Below, piece by piece: positions 22,833-35,430 of a stretch of DNA of 64,000 bases (position 1 is the stretch's first letter; every line of letters starts with the position of its first letter). The notes under the pieces are model-generated. The model made no database searches, was not told the DNA's origin, and saw nothing but the letters and a program-made list of their open reading frames with translations. The stretch spans positions 1 to 64,000 of the forward strand of contig JALNQF010000104.1 in assembly GCA_028456385.1 (NCBI GenBank), written 5' to 3'. The stretch comes from Ophiosphaerella korrae. Lineage: Eukaryota; Ascomycota; Dothideomycetes; Pleosporales; Phaeosphaeriaceae. The position numbers and the translations under genes were made by a program.

Positions 22833-23876
22833 TCACAATTTGGACGCCCTCAATTTCGTGCTGTCCACCCTCTGACCCTCGTCATCCTGCTCCGCGACCC
22901 GCAGATCTGGGAATTCCATTGGCATTATTCTCCTGGGTACCGCGTCACCTACCACATTGTACTTTGTGAAATCTTTGACTCCCTGTTTTCTCAAGAAGTC
23001 TTCATCGAGTTCCAGACGTCCATTGACCTCAGCCACTGGAGCCCTCAGCATGGCAAGGATCGCGTCTGAGTAAATAGTCGGCTTTCGAAGATCACTTGTG
23101 TGTTCTTTACTCATATTTTCCGTGGCAGCTGATTGAATGGCAGTAGCAGGCCAGATTGACGTAATCGCCATATCCGTCTTACCCTCGCGCTCAAAATCCA
23201 TGGCCAGACCCTTCGTCATTACACTAGAAAGTCAGTTCATAACTTCCATGCATTTGGTGCGGGAACGAACGAACCTCATGCCGACCTTGCCCATAGCATA
23301 CGCCGTCTTGCCCCTAAAGAACCTAGAATATATTGGTGGGCTAACCACAATAATTCTACCCTTCCAAGCCTGCTTTTTGAATTGTGGAAGTGCAGCCTGT
23401 ACCGTGCCGTATAGACCCTCCACATTGACTCTTTGTATAAGTTGGAAACGCTTCATGGGCGTGTTCTCCACGCTGGCCCACCATATCGCACCTGAATTAT
23501 AGACTAGAACATCTAGACGGGCGTGGGTAGCGATGACATGGTTGATCATGCGTTCTATGCTAGAGAAGTCTCGCGTGTCAACGGTAACGGCCGTGGCAGA
23601 GCCGCCGGCTTCTAGGATCTCTCGTTCGACAGTGGAGATGGTCGATTGGCGGGAGTTTGGGTCCGGTGGGAAAGGGTGAGTCTTGGATGCATCAGATATC
23701 GACTTCGCGGCGACAACAACTGAGGAGTGTTAGTGTTGTCAAAGTGTCCAAGTAGGGAGTCGCTGTTAGATTCGTATACCTGCATAACCTTCCCTAGCAA
23801 GATCGATAGCAATTTGCCTGCCTATGCCTCTAGAGGCGCCAACTATGAGGGCCACTTGCTTCTGCGATACTGCCAT
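22833..23876 (-). CDS. Short-chain dehydrogenase/reductase, peroxisomal C-terminus
   Basis: Three exons: 23876-23780, 23719-23275 and 23223-22833, with introns of 60 and 51 bp that preserve frame; 310 residues. The nucleotide-binding motif VGASRGIG is at residues 12-19, NSG (variant of NAG) near 107-109, the catalytic Ser near 159, and YAMGK (YxxxK) at 173-177, so the SDR triad is complete. The protein ends in SKL, the canonical PTS1 peroxisomal signal. The architecture resembles HSDL2-like SDRs without the sterol-carrier domain; a role in fatty-acid or lipid-derived carbonyl metabolism is inference. It is transcribed divergently from the GST-kappa gene over 362 bp, so the two may share regulation. 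Confidence 0.88.
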
Positions 23877-24238
23877 GTTGTCGGTGGTGGCGCAAACTCC
23901 AATATCGTGCCTAGCAAACAATACAACTGCTTGCGATCGAGCTTTGATAGAAGTCGGGGGCGCGTTTTGATCCCTTAATCTCCAGATAGCGACACCAAAG
24001 GCCGCATGAAATTACGCACAAACATAGGTAACTTTATGTAGGGAATCGCAAGCGTGTAGATTAGGTATATGGAGATATGGAGATGATTACTGATGTCGCC
24101 TGAACAGCTGCAGATGGACCTCGGCTGTCCGAGCGTTCTACCAAACAGGCATCAGACAGCTGCACTATCCATAAGAACCGATGCTAGGCCTCATCGCAAA
24201 CAAATTATAATTTCTCATCAAAGAACTCTATTCCTAAT
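23877..24238. promoter_or_regulatory. Shared divergent promoter region
   Basis: The 362 bp separate the start codons of the SDR (minus) and GST-kappa (plus) genes. There is no room for another gene, so this must hold both promoters. No specific operator was identified. Confidence 0.5.
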
Positions 24239-25329
24239 ATGTCGAGAAAGATAACATGCTATCTAGATTGCGGTCCGCAAACCATTAACTCTTCATGTTC
24301 AATGCGAACTGACCAGCGCACACAGTATCTCCTTACTCGTACTTTGCTTTGTTGTACCTCGAACGGAATCGAGCATTGCTCACATCACACGAGGTTGAGA
24401 TTGAGTGAGTAAATTGCCTCCTGTCTTTGATCTGCTGGTGATCCGACTCACGCTCACGAACTACCAATCAAAATAATCATATTACTGACCACGACCAGCA
24501 TAGTGCCCGTCTTCTTAGGGGGTATCAATGTTGGGAGCGGTATGCTTTTTCTTGTTTCATCTCGAGTTGTCTCGTGATCCCTACGCTCAGCATCTTCCCG
24601 TTGCCCCCACACCTAGGCAGTACGCAGTTGCCCGAATTTTGATTAACAACAAATAGGCAACAAGCCGCCTTGGACGCTCCCCGCTAAAGCAGCGTACAGT
24701 GCGTACGATAGTGCACGCGCGAAGCGATACTTTGGTATCCCAAACGTCAAGACTCCAGACTTCTTTCCGATTCTCTCACTGCTGCCCCAGCGAGCATTAG
24801 TATATGTAAAGGAAGAACACCCACAGAAGTACATCCATGTCTTCCTAGATATGTTCCAAGCCATGTGGGAGAATGGCATAGATATCAGCGAACCTGAACA
24901 ACTGATTAAAGTACTATCGAAGCGTTTCAACGAGACTGAGGCAAAAGACATTTCGGACAAGGCACACAGCGCGCCATCCAAGCAGCGTCTGAACGATAAC
25001 ACCAAAGAAGCTCTCGACCGAGGGGCATTCGGATGCCCATGGTTCCTTGTGCGAAACTCGAAAGGAGACGAAGAACCATTCTTTGGGAGCGATAGGTATG
25101 TACAGTCTACCCCTTGTCAGACACTTGGTAAGCTTTTGGCATGGTACCCGTTAACACACGGGAGGAGTTTGATTCAGCCCTTTAATCTATGAAACACTGC
25201 GGAGAAAGAAACTTCGATTGAGTTGGGCTGATCAATATCTGTAGGTTTCATTACATGTGGGAATATCTGGGGCTTCCGTGGAAGGATGTCGAATTATTGT
25301 CGCCTGGGCAGATAAAAGCAAGAATCTGA
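24239..25329 (+). CDS. Glutathione S-transferase kappa / DsbA-like
   Basis: Five exons: 24239-24272, 24326-24404, 24499-24539, 24657-25095 and 25245-25329; phases agree at every junction and the product is 225 residues, the usual length of this family. The N-terminus reads MSRKITCYLDC, then VSPYSYFA (the catalytic Ser of GST kappa lies in the S-P-Y-S-Y motif). Next come VPVFLGGINVGSGNKPPW and, near the end, GAFGCPWFLV and FHYMWEYLGLPW, all characteristic of GSTK and 2-hydroxychromene-2-carboxylate isomerase relatives. GSTK enzymes conjugate glutathione in mitochondria or peroxisomes. The C-terminus ARI fits the relaxed PTS1 pattern [SAC][KRH][LMI]. The first intron starts GTCCGC, a weak donor, so the first junction is the least certain. 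Confidence 0.88.
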
Positions 25330-27362
25330 AGTCGATAGCTCCAGGTACGGATTGTAAGCCTGTGGATCTGTTGATTCTATGCGTGTGATACTCTCGACTT
25401 GTCTGTAATGTGTTTGCTTCTTGCTAAACACGCTGGTGTCAGTGAGAATGTCTTGATCCATTTCGCAGAATCATCCTTTTGTCTCACGTTTGCTTCTTCC
25501 AATATTGTCTTACTTTTGAGATGCCGGCTAGCGTTCTTTACTGTCCTCGCACACAGCTCGAGTGCCGTGCCGCCACCGGCCCGTCCCGTGCTGCCCAGGA
25601 TGAAAGTTGATGATGCCGCTATCGGCACGGCTGAAGGCCTCCCCATCAGCATGTCATGGAGGGTCCACCACCCTAGCAGTCTGTCACTTCGGCCCCACCC
25701 GAGCGAGTGTGATCCGCGGGGGCATGTTTGTGTCTCATACGTTTCATGTCACAGCGGTAAGCTAGTTGCAGGTAGCTGCACAAACTGTGGCGGGCCGCTG
25801 ACAAGGCGTGATAGTAGTTTAAATAAAGTGGCTGGTATACGGCTATGTTCGTGAAGGTACCTAGGTGTTATGCATGTTTGCACGCTTCACATGATGGGGA
25901 CCCTCGGGACCTTGGGAGGCTTAGTCGAATGGTTCTTGAGTATGCAAGAGTTGAAACCGTTGCTGTATAGAGCGTCCTGACCGCCTCTCTGGAAGTCTTC
26001 AAATTCGTGAATATTGTGGATACCGAAGTGGGTTATAGGTAGCACTCGAAAATTGCTGGCTCGCGTTGTTAGCAGAGGACCCGGTGAGCTTGGCATTGGT
26101 ACCTAGAACACGTGCATGATTATGGCTAGGTACCGTGCATATTATAGATGCGGGCCACATGTAAGATGCGGACACCATGCCTTGCCCTGTTGTTCTTCCT
26201 AGTGGCTCTGCTGGGGTGACGGCTTGCTGCCAAGGTATTTCATGCAAGCAGCCGTTCGCTGTATGCACGTCATGCCAAACAAGACGACAGAGATCGATTC
26301 GGCCAGCTCAGCTAGCGCTAGATGACAGAACTGTCCAATTCAGTCCTTGTTACAGCTAAGCTGGTAGATCGTGATTGTTGTTGCTACAAGGCTGTCTCTC
26401 CTTGAGCTCCCGCTTGCTCCGGAAGTGAGAGTGCTCATATTCATCCGCGGTAAGTTCTTTCTGACCTGTAACATTGAGCTCAAAATTTCCCAAGACGGGG
26501 AAGGCAGCGGGTATGGTGCCACTTTCCGAGAGCTCAGACCTAGCCCCAGAGGCACCTGGGTAATTCCCCAGTGACAGAAACTTAGATATGGTGGTTCAAA
26601 CGAATGTCCCTGGGCTGCAAAAAACTGCCAGCAAGTTCATAGACCTAGGGGTTGACACTTTCTCATCTCAAAACAACATACCCAGTATCTACCATACCAA
26701 GGTAGATGCAAACTCTCGGTAGGCACCCTAGAATCTAGTTGCTCCTGTATCTGCTTACTCGTCTCTCCATTTAATTTGCAGCTCTCCTTCATCATTCTCA
26801 GGCCAGCTGTTTCGCGAGCCAGATCCCTGATGTCTCAATAGTGTGATTGTGCGTGCCCACGCGGCCATCGCCTAGGAACGCTTTTGAGCTCTGTCTGATT
26901 GCTCCGACCTTCGTGGCATAATCGTAAGATATCTTCGCAAACCGTTACGAAACTAGTGTTCTGATGATGTAGGTCGGTCAGGTACTTGGTTCAGACTCAC
27001 CGTCCCTGCATATAGATAGCAAGTGAGGTTCCGCTTTGCCGCAATATCGGTCCATTCAGATCTCTCGGTAGAACGCTATTACCACAGCTGCGCTGGCTGT
27101 GACCCGCAAAACCAAGACCTCAGGTTTCTGCCTACTGGTGAGCAGACCTGTGACATACTCCGCTATAGGGTGAAGAGCGGTCAGCGGTCAACGGTCAACG
27201 GTACTCGACGAATTGAAAAAAAGATACACTGCAAGTGATTCACGAATTGGTCACAGCACCTCAGCACCCCGCAATACTTATTCACCCTACAGTGCACTCA
27301 GACCAGTTGCGCAACTAGCATTCACATAGACTGGCTAGGATAGTGTTGTAAGTCTATAAGGC
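25330..27362. other. Intergenic, no gene recognised
   Basis: Two kb between two plus-strand genes. Short ORFs (for example 25399-25854) have no family signal. A small array of ggtcaacggtcaacggt lies near 27180. Probably a long promoter for the gene at 27363. Confidence 0.4.
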
Positions 27363-28971
27363 ATGCATGCCGCGCCCGGCATGATGGCTCAAGCGCCTCT
27401 ATTTCACTGCCAGCCAAGCTACAACGATCTCGACCCCTCCAGGTCAAGCGCTCAACATATGCAATTCTGTTCCGATAGCTTTCGGCAAGCTTTTATACCA
27501 CCCCAACCCACCAACAGTAACCTTCGACACACTTCTGACATGGCGCAACAACTACTCGTAAGTGATACGATCACATGAAGGTAACTTAATACTAATTATA
27601 TCGTAGCATTACGAAACAGAGAGGCAGTCGCATAACCAGTCACTACTGCGGCATCAAACTCACCCGCAGCAGTATGACCTTGCTGGCGGATCACACGCCA
27701 GATTTGCATTGAACAACACAACATACAGGCCGCAGCTCCTTTGGGGAGATGGTTCAACTTACAATCACCAAACCACCTTGAGCTCCGGCCAGAGCCTGAC
27801 GTCCGTCATGGTGCAAGAATCAGAAGGGTCCTCGGTTGGGAACAGTGAACTTTTGTATCCTAGTGCTGCATCACAAGGATTTGGAGACAACAGGCGCTTT
27901 GAATATGGCGGCCCGCTATCTTGGATTCCTTCTTACTCACGTGCGATTCCTAGCAGCGCGAGTGTGGTTGAATCAGACCTAGACACGAACAACTCGCTTT
28001 CACCGAAGAGCTGGGCATCGTACCCTATTACGCCAGAGTCTGCAGACCGAATTTCAAGGAATCATGACTGGGAACACTCCGATGTCTCTTCATATCTCGG
28101 CACCAAGATATCCTCACCAGAGGCTGCGGCACATGTGCATGGAGATGACGCGAATGCTAGCTTTCTAGGTCGTGGATATGGCTTGAGGGGCACCGTGCCC
28201 TCACAGACGACGATTGGGACTAGGAAACCATTCCATACGCTACCAGATTTGCGCGATGATTCCAAACAATATGATTCAGAGTATTCATACTCGCAGCATA
28301 CTAGCCCAGGAACCGTTTCTTGGTATAGTCAGGACAATTCACCAACAGTCATGCCTATCAAGCGGAAAGAACTTCAGACAGATGCTATCACCTACAACAA
28401 CCTAGCGAATGCATACACGGCGCACGCTAATAGTACGGCTTCAGATGGGGGAGCAGAATGGATCGACTCTCGCACAGGTGTTGTCGAGCAGCATCATTTT
28501 CGAGACAGACCCGAAGTACCTCGGTCCTCGAATGCAGAAGATCTGCGGAAAGTGGATGACGGTATACTCATTGATGGGAAGAGGGAAGGTCTGACCTACA
28601 AAGAGATCAGGAAGAAGATGCATTTCAAATGCGCTGAATCCACGTTGCGGGGCCGATACCGTTCTTTGACCAAGGCACGAAAGGATCGTGTCCGGAAGCC
28701 AGTGTGGAGAGATGTAGATGTATGCCAATATAGCCAGTCATATGGATATCGAAACTGACAGATTTTATAGATTCGCCTTTTGCGCAAATTTGTTCAGCAC
28801 GAGTTCGATCGTGTCGATGGAAGCCATCACCAGTCCCTCAACTACCAACAGCGCCTGTCCAAGGTGCAGTGGAAGAAGGTAGCCGATGCCATTCACTCAA
28901 GCGGCGGTAGTTACCATTTTGGTAACTCCACTTGCAAACGTAAATGGATGGAGCTCAATCCCAGCTCTTGA
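27363..28971 (+). CDS. Myb/SANT-like DNA-binding protein
   Basis: Three exons: 27363-27557, 27607-28719 and 28771-28971, all junctions in phase 0; 502 residues. The long N-terminal part (to about residue 380) is polar, rich in Ser, Gln, Asn and Tyr and probably disordered. The C-terminal 115 residues form the likely DNA-binding part: DGILIDGKREGLTYKEIRKK, then AESTLRGRYRSLTKARKDR. After the second intron a second helical unit follows (VQWKKVADAIHSSGGSYHFG, CKRKWMEL). This tandem arrangement, with a KPVWRD hinge, recurs in fungal Myb-like regulators of unknown target. The second donor was set at GTATGC rather than at GTAGAT six bases upstream because it gives RDVD-IRLL. A start at 27367 is out of frame. 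Confidence 0.75.
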
Positions 28972-29758
28972 GTAGTTGTGGACAACAGCTTTGTCCCTGG
29001 GATGCTTTACGGCGATCGAACCGAATGCACAACTATCTGTTGCCATCGGGGCAATGTTGGCGTTATCGAGATTGAAAGTCCAGCAACCTTGTTCAACCTT
29101 GAGTTTGTTTTCAGGTTATTGAGCCAGCGAAAAGTTGGCAATCTTGATGTTTTCATCGGCAAACAGCATGGCGCACCTGGTAGTTGTTCAATCACCTTTC
29201 CGCCTCTCTTGATATTTTTGTTTGCTCTTGTTTGCTTACTCTTGCATGGGTAGAGGATATGGAAGTGTGTGCCTGGATATTTACACTGCTCCAGCGGCAA
29301 AGCGTGGTGGCACATCTGTCAATCGCTTCGGGAGGTCCTTTGGAGTGGCAGATCTATGAGTTGTCGATACAATTTCGATGCAACTTGTCCTCAAATGATG
29401 ATAGCACTAAAAGTGTTGGGAGTGGGTCGAGGTCTGTGAGTGTTTTGTGCCCTAGATACAGCTGCCCCCGGACCGTATTCCGCGCCCATGCACGCTGTTT
29501 GTAGTCGAACGAACGCAGCATATAATACCTAAACTAATACAAAACATTTACAAACGGCATGATTGAAATCTACTCGTTCGCTTGTTACCTCCGAGATATT
29601 CCATGTTTGGCTAAGAACTGTGCTGGGCGTTATTAGGAGGGTTTTTGACTTCGGAGCATTGCACGCTAAATACTCGACTGAGTTTCTTTCCGTTTCAGGA
29701 ACTCGTCTACCCTCAGCTTTTAGCACACCTGTTAGACTACACCCTTCCGCCTAAGTTA
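28972..29758. other. Intergenic, no gene recognised
   Basis: About 790 bp between two plus-strand genes. ORFs on both strands lack motifs. It should contain the Myb-like gene 3' UTR and the ATP adenylyltransferase promoter. Confidence 0.4.
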
Positions 29759-30960
29759 ATGAAAATGCTCCTTAGTCTACCCGAAGCGCTTCCAAGTCTG
29801 GTCGATGCCAAGTTCAACTCCGCGAAAGCGAGCTCGGATTTGCTCTTCTCTCCAACGGAATTGGCAATTATTCACACTTCCAAAGGAATTCCGGTAGGTG
29901 GAGATGTACAGGCTCAAATCATACTTAACATGCTGAATAGTTTCAATTACGGTACTGTCCTACACTTGCAAAGAAGCCTGTTCCGAAGCATGATAACTCT
30001 ACAACACGGGAGAAGGTCGATCCCTTTGAAAACCCCTCGTCAGCACTACACGTGATTGACATTCCCACCACGAACCCAAGTCATCTATTGGTACTCAACA
30101 AGTTCCCTATAATTGCCCAACATTTTATCCTTGCCACAAAGCCTAACAAACAACAAACACACTCTCTTGAAGAGGATGACCTTGATGCAACATATGCTTG
30201 CTTGAAAGCATGGCAAGATGACGCAGGAAGCAAGCAGGATAGCTTGTTTGCCTTCTTCAACTCTGGCAAGCACAGCGGAGCCAGCCAGCCACATAGGCAT
30301 TTACAATTCCTGCCCGTTGGAAACATGCGCGATGGGGAGGCCTCTCGTGGTTGGGATCTGCTGATTGATCTCATTTTGTCCAGCAGGGGCACACAGGCCA
30401 AAGGTACATCCCAAATATACGTCTATATGGTTGCATTGACTGAGGCATATACTAGGCGAAGCGGGCAGCTTGCTGCAACATCAAGATCTACCTTTTGTGC
30501 ATTTTGCTCGGCAATTCAGCTCCGAGCCATCAGGCGCCGAATTGCTTAGTGCCTACCGGGAGCTCTACGATGCCGCTTACAATGCTATCGCTAAGTTTAT
30601 TTCTACGAATTCGGGGCGACTGGCGCTGCATGCGGAGGGAGGAGAGGATCTACCCATTAGCTACAATCTCGCAATGACGACATGTGGCATGGCAATCCTA
30701 CCACGTCGTGCTGAAGGTGCCATACTTCGACACGACGACGGGAGCGATATTGGTTTTGTTGCTCTGAATGGTACCACCCTCGGAGGCACAATGATGGTAC
30801 CAAATCCCTGCATTGGCTTTGCCAGAGACGTGAGCTGACTTTGCAGGTCAAACACCAAGTGGAATGGGATTGCCTTCGCAATCAGCCGGAGCTTCTGGAG
30901 ACTGTTCTGACAGCGATCGGTATACCGAGAGAAAGCGCCCCACACAGGGCACGTGTCTAG
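29759..30960 (+). CDS. APA2: ATP adenylyltransferase (Ap4A phosphorylase)
   Basis: Four exons: 29759-29893, 29941-30403, 30486-30796 and 30847-30960, frame kept at each junction; 340 residues, close to yeast APA1/APA2. The N-terminus has DLLFSPTELAII and then the substrate-binding segment (RYCPTLAKKPVP), PFENPSSALHVI and LNKFPIIAQHFILATK. The HIT-like catalytic block SGASQPHRHLQFLPV lies around residues 158-172, with the nucleophilic His in H-R-H-L-Q. The C-terminus includes SYNLAMTTCGMAILPRR and VEWDCLRNQPELLETVL. The enzyme splits Ap4A with phosphate into ATP and ADP in the cytosol. The third junction uses a weak acceptor (acatcaag) but is the only one that continues the family sequence. 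The symbol follows the yeast homolog; APA1 is equally possible. Confidence 0.9.
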
Positions 30961-31347
30961 TCGTCCATAGATTCTATCGTAGCCAGTCATTGGGAATTAG
31001 TAAGATGGCATGCCAGCTGATGGTGCGTAGAGGGTTGAGGTGATTGATGGATGGCCAAGGATCAAGCTGCCACGGGCGTTAGCGGGGCATTGGCCGGAGC
31101 TTCCCACGCTTCCCCAGTTGCGTTTCGTCATTCCACTCTCAGCTAGATAGCAGCGCCCAAAAGTTGACCTCTCGCAAACTTCGCTTTTCTAGCTTGTTGG
31201 CGCCGAAATGCGTGCCTGCTTTACCGAAAAGAGCCTGCACACTTCGAGAATTCCACCTGATTGATTGCCACTCTCTTTATCCTCGGCTGATCCGGCTGTC
31301 TGTTTGACGGCCTACCGCTCTGACTGCTCTTGGTGGGTGTGATCAAG

Positions 31348-33888
31348 ATGAAATACACTGTATACGACCGCTTGTTGAAGCGGGAGCTGGGGCAACAGCG
31401 CAGGAATTACACGGACATCCGGGGCATCTACGGCGACCGAAAATGGGTAGAGGATCTGGATATAGTCAACGAACTGACGGGCCATGACGGATGTGTCAAC
31501 GCTTTGAGGTAACTGATACATGAAGGCATTCATGCCGCACTTTCAGCCATGGCATAGCCGTGACTAACATTCAATAGCTGGTCGACATCTGGCCGCCTGC
31601 TCGCGTCCGGCTCTGACGACCATCGCATCAACATCTACTCGTACCATCCTGAATCATCTACTTCGCAGTTCAGCCTGACGACATCCATTGTCACGGGACA
31701 TCGTAGCAACATCTTCTCCGTCAAGTTCATGCCCCACTCCAATGACCGAACCATCGTATCCGCCACCGATGACGTTCGCATCTTTGATATCGAACACTCT
31801 GGCTATTCTGCGCGTGGCTTTGGACCGAGTTCACGCACGGGCAGAAGGTCGATAGGCATGGCGCGTGATGAAGTTACCCTCACTGAAGGGGACACCAACA
31901 CAAAGGTTTTCCGCTGCCACTCTGATACGGTGAAGCGCATCGTAACCGAGGACACTCCCTTCTATTTCTTAACTTGTTCCAATGATGGCGATGTACGACA
32001 GTGGGACGTGCGGCAACCTTCAACAGCATATCCGCGTGGAAGGGATACAATGTACCCACCGTGGGCTAGAGATCGAAATGGGTCAGACAATATACCTCCG
32101 CCGCTTATATCTTACAGTAGCTATGGCTTGGATCTGAATACTCTCTCATGCTCGCCGTCTCAGCCTCATTACCTGGCTCTTGGAGGCGCGCACCTACACT
32201 GCTTCCTTCACGATCGTCGTATGCTTGGCAGGGATCGGAATAGGGAGCGAGGATCCAAACTTTCAAGTCCTGAAAACTGGAGTGGGCAAGATGACGATCT
32301 ACTTGGAAAGGCTACACAATGCGTCAAAAAGTTTGCCCCCCGCGGCCAGAAGCGCATGCGAAGAAATGATGGAGGCCATATCACGGCATGCAAGATCAGT
32401 GATGCACATCCAAATGAACTAGTTGTGAGTTGGTCTCAAGATCACATATATAGTTTCGACATGCTACGAGCGCCGGATGCCAGCCAAGTAGTCGAGCACA
32501 CTAAAATTTCTGATGGAAATTCCAGTCGCCGAGCGAAGGAGAGGGACAGGAAGCGGAAACGACCCAAGTCTGGCACCACATCGCAGGATACCGCAGAAAG
32601 AGCAGGCTCAAGGCAACGCACAGAGAGCTCTGACGAAGATCTTGCACTCAGAGTGAGATATGAGAATGGGCAGACAGAGGATATTCGCATTGAGTCCTCT
32701 ATTGATAACCGTATGTCTCGGGAGGAACTGAACGACCTTCGAGCCACCGACCATTATCGAATTGCCAAGACTACCGTGACGATAGCGAAGCGTATTTTCA
32801 ACTTGGCTGAGCACGGAGAAACTGGACTGAAGCTAGCCCTTACTTCAATTTTAGGGTTTGCAAACTCCATTCTAGGCGATATGGATGACATCGCACGATC
32901 ATGGGGATACCCTGTAGATCCAAACCATGTCGATGTGGCAGTTCAAAACAAACTCCGTGACTGCCGTGCTGCCTCTCGCCGGTTTGTTCAGGCTGCGGGG
33001 ACGCTTGCACGCCTGATGGGTGGACAGCTATTGACTGGGGCAAACTCAGATGCTCTTATCTCTCAGCACTTTGCTGCGATTCAGCATGCCCCACGGGAAC
33101 GAGAGCTACCACAACACGAACATTTTGGCTATGACTTTCTAAAAGCAATTTTACTCTGGCTTGACAGTGGTCCTGGTGCAGTAGTTGAAGGATTTTCAAA
33201 TCGAAGTCCCAGCGCTCGCTGCCCTTGCCCACAAGATTCTGATATGGATGCGATTGACGATATAATCATTCCGTACCTTCTGGATCTGGCGAGCGATGAG
33301 CCCATCGTTGATGTTGATGTTTCAAGGTTTGAGACAGATGAGACTAGGATTCTGTACAGCTCCGAGAAGGCAGCCGTGCTCGCATTTGCACAGGCAATCA
33401 AGATACCATTTGCAGACTTGATCGGAGCGGTGGTTCCTGCATCTAGCGATAGATCACTTCCTTGCGATGTACAGGATCGAAACATTGCGAAGAGGCGATG
33501 GGCATTCCAGATTGGTAGAGGCATATTAAGAAATGCTGCCAAAGACATCAAGTTCAAATTTGTTGATTGTGCATTTGGCGGCCGTGGAATAGCAGATAGT
33601 AGAGTGAGAGCAGAGGAGCAAGCGCTGAGAGAACAGCAAGCAGACATAGATCCGTTAGACGATGATGGACCAATTATGGAAGCAGAACTTGTTAGAAGTG
33701 CCTGGGGGGAGGGAAGTAACACATCCGCCGATACGGCATCGAGCCCGTTCACCTACGTGGTCGGTAGCCCATCACATGCTGCCACTGGGGCAGTAGACAA
33801 GGAAGGTGACGAGGTAGTCGAGAGTGATGACGATGGGAACCAATATGAAGAAGACAGTGATGATGATTCTGAATCATCAGAAGAGCAG

Positions 33889-33946
<58 letters not shown>

Positions 33947-34850
33947 GCGATGACGATGACGGCGACGATGACGACTCAGAAGATGATGGAGAAGGTTTAC
34001 GACGCACTAGAAGTGGTGGCATGTTATGGCGTTCAGACTTTGGTCGGAGCAAATTCAACAGAGAGAAAGTTGAGTTTGATGTACCATGTGCGCCACATAC
34101 ACGCGTCTATACTGGTCATTGCAATGTCAAGACAGTTAAGGATGTGAATTACTTCGGGCTGCAGGATGAGTACGTGGTGAGTGGGAGTGACTCGGGGCAT
34201 GTCTTCATCTGGGACCGCAAGACGACTGAACTTGTCAATATTCTCGAAGGCGATGGAGAGGTCGTCAACGTGGTACAAGGTATGGTGATACTCGGTGCAT
34301 TTGCAGATTCATCAGTTATACTGACAGATGATTAGGCCATCCTTATGAACCAACGATAGCTGTATCTGGTATTGATGATACCATCAAGATTTTCTCACCC
34401 GACTCCTGCGACCAACGTAACGCCCGGAAAGGCATCGGCGTTGAGTCTCAAGATCCCGGAGACTTTTCGAGTCTCAACTGGAGCCGCCGCCGACGCACCC
34501 AAGCCTCCGACGATCACGATGACGATGAGCGTGCACCAGAAGACACTAGCGAGAGCGATGATGAAGTTTCGGCAAACGGGCTAATGAGCCGTAAGCGTAT
34601 GCACGAGGCCTACCAGATCACCTCCCAAAATGACATGGAGCGCAAAGGGGGTAGGGAGGATTACTTCATCTCAGTGAGTTAACATTGAGGTAGCCTGGAG
34701 AGCACGTACTGACTTTCTCAATAGCAAGCCTTCCTTGCGCAGCTTGCGCGACATATTGCTGCACAACAGGGTGGGGATGGTCACGGAGATGCAGCAGGCA
34801 ATGGGGAGGGGCCCATAGTCATCACGGAGGACAATTGTTCAGTCATGTAG
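31348..34850 (+). CDS. iqw1: WD40 protein, Iqw1/DCAF6-like
   Basis: Four exons: 31348-31508, 31578-34279, 34336-34673 and 34725-34850; phases agree; 1108 residues. The N-terminus reads YDRLLKRELGQQRR, then WD40 units start with GHDGCVNALSWSTSGRLLAS, GHRSNIFSVKFMP and CHSDTVKRIVTED. A middle part is charged and Lys/Arg-rich, followed by a helical segment. A very acidic tract (Asp run encoded at 33889-33975) follows, and the propeller closes at the C-terminus with VYTGHCNVKTVKDVNYFGLQ, SGSDSGHVFIWDRKT and VSGIDDTIKIFSPD. A split propeller with a long insert is the layout of DCAF6/DCAF8 and fission yeast Iqw1, substrate receptors for DDB1-CUL4 ubiquitin ligase; acting as such here is inferred from family. 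An in-frame read-through of intron 2 would end at 34335. Confidence 0.88.
33889..33975 (+). repeat. (gacgat)n hexanucleotide repeat, coding
   Basis: The repeat of gac and gat codons encodes the poly-Asp tract of the Iqw1-like protein with a few Gly interruptions. It is open in other frames too (MTTMTT and SSSS strings), which are shadows. Its length probably varies between strains. Confidence 0.85.
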
Positions 34851-35055
34851 GGCTGCAAAAGTGGGATAGGGGTAAGGCCAGCCGTTCTACAAGCCTTCCT
34901 GCCAACAGGAAGAGACAAGAAATCACTACAGACCAAGCCATAAATTATGATTGTGGAAGATATGATTTAATTTCAAATAACAGACTCTCAGCAGCATTGG
35001 CTAAGGCCCCTTTGACCAGACGCCCCCTATTTAATGAGACACTTCACATAGCCTC

Positions 35056-35430
35056 TTATGATGCCTTTTTCTGTTTGGCCTTGAGTGCCTTCTTGCGGTT
35101 GCTGCGTATCATGACGATGGACAGGAAGCTGCCGACTACGGTAGAACCAAGGATGATGAGGACGACAGGGATACGGATCGCCCAGACACGTGGAAGGAAG
35201 AAGGAGTGGAGGAAGTGATCATCGTCGACAAAGGGCTAGTGAGGTTAGCATAGAGAAGGGAGTGAAGGGGGCCAGGGCATCGTCGTACCATGAACAGCGT
35301 CCAGACAGTGTAATAGACGAAAACAGAGGTTGCTGCGATGAGCATGCTGAGGCCGACGAGACGGTCGAGCTATGGAGGACATTGTCAGCACATTTCTGAC
35401 GGCCCAGCGCGAATACACAAGGCTCACCAT
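35056..35430 (-). CDS. DPM2: DPM2, dolichol-phosphate mannose synthase subunit
   Basis: Three coding exons on the minus strand: 35430-35428 (only the ATG), 35369-35289 and 35235-35056, with GTGAGC...CATAG and GTACGA...CTAG introns, all phase 0; 87 residues, matching the family length of about 84. The product begins M-LDRLVGLSMLIAATSVF and has two membrane segments (about 7-25 and 45-66) separated by PFVDDDHFLHSFFLPRVWA, a pattern typical of DPM2 (PFxD...H..FLPR). It ends in a Lys-rich tail. DPM2 is the small ER membrane subunit that stabilises the DPM1 catalytic subunit. It is too short and too interrupted to show as a long ORF. It diverges from CWC22 over about 210 bp. Confidence 0.88.

Noticed and set aside
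33753..34147. Poly-Ser and Met/Thr-rich ORFs over the acidic tract
   Set aside because: Other-frame readings of the gacgat repeat that encodes poly-Asp.
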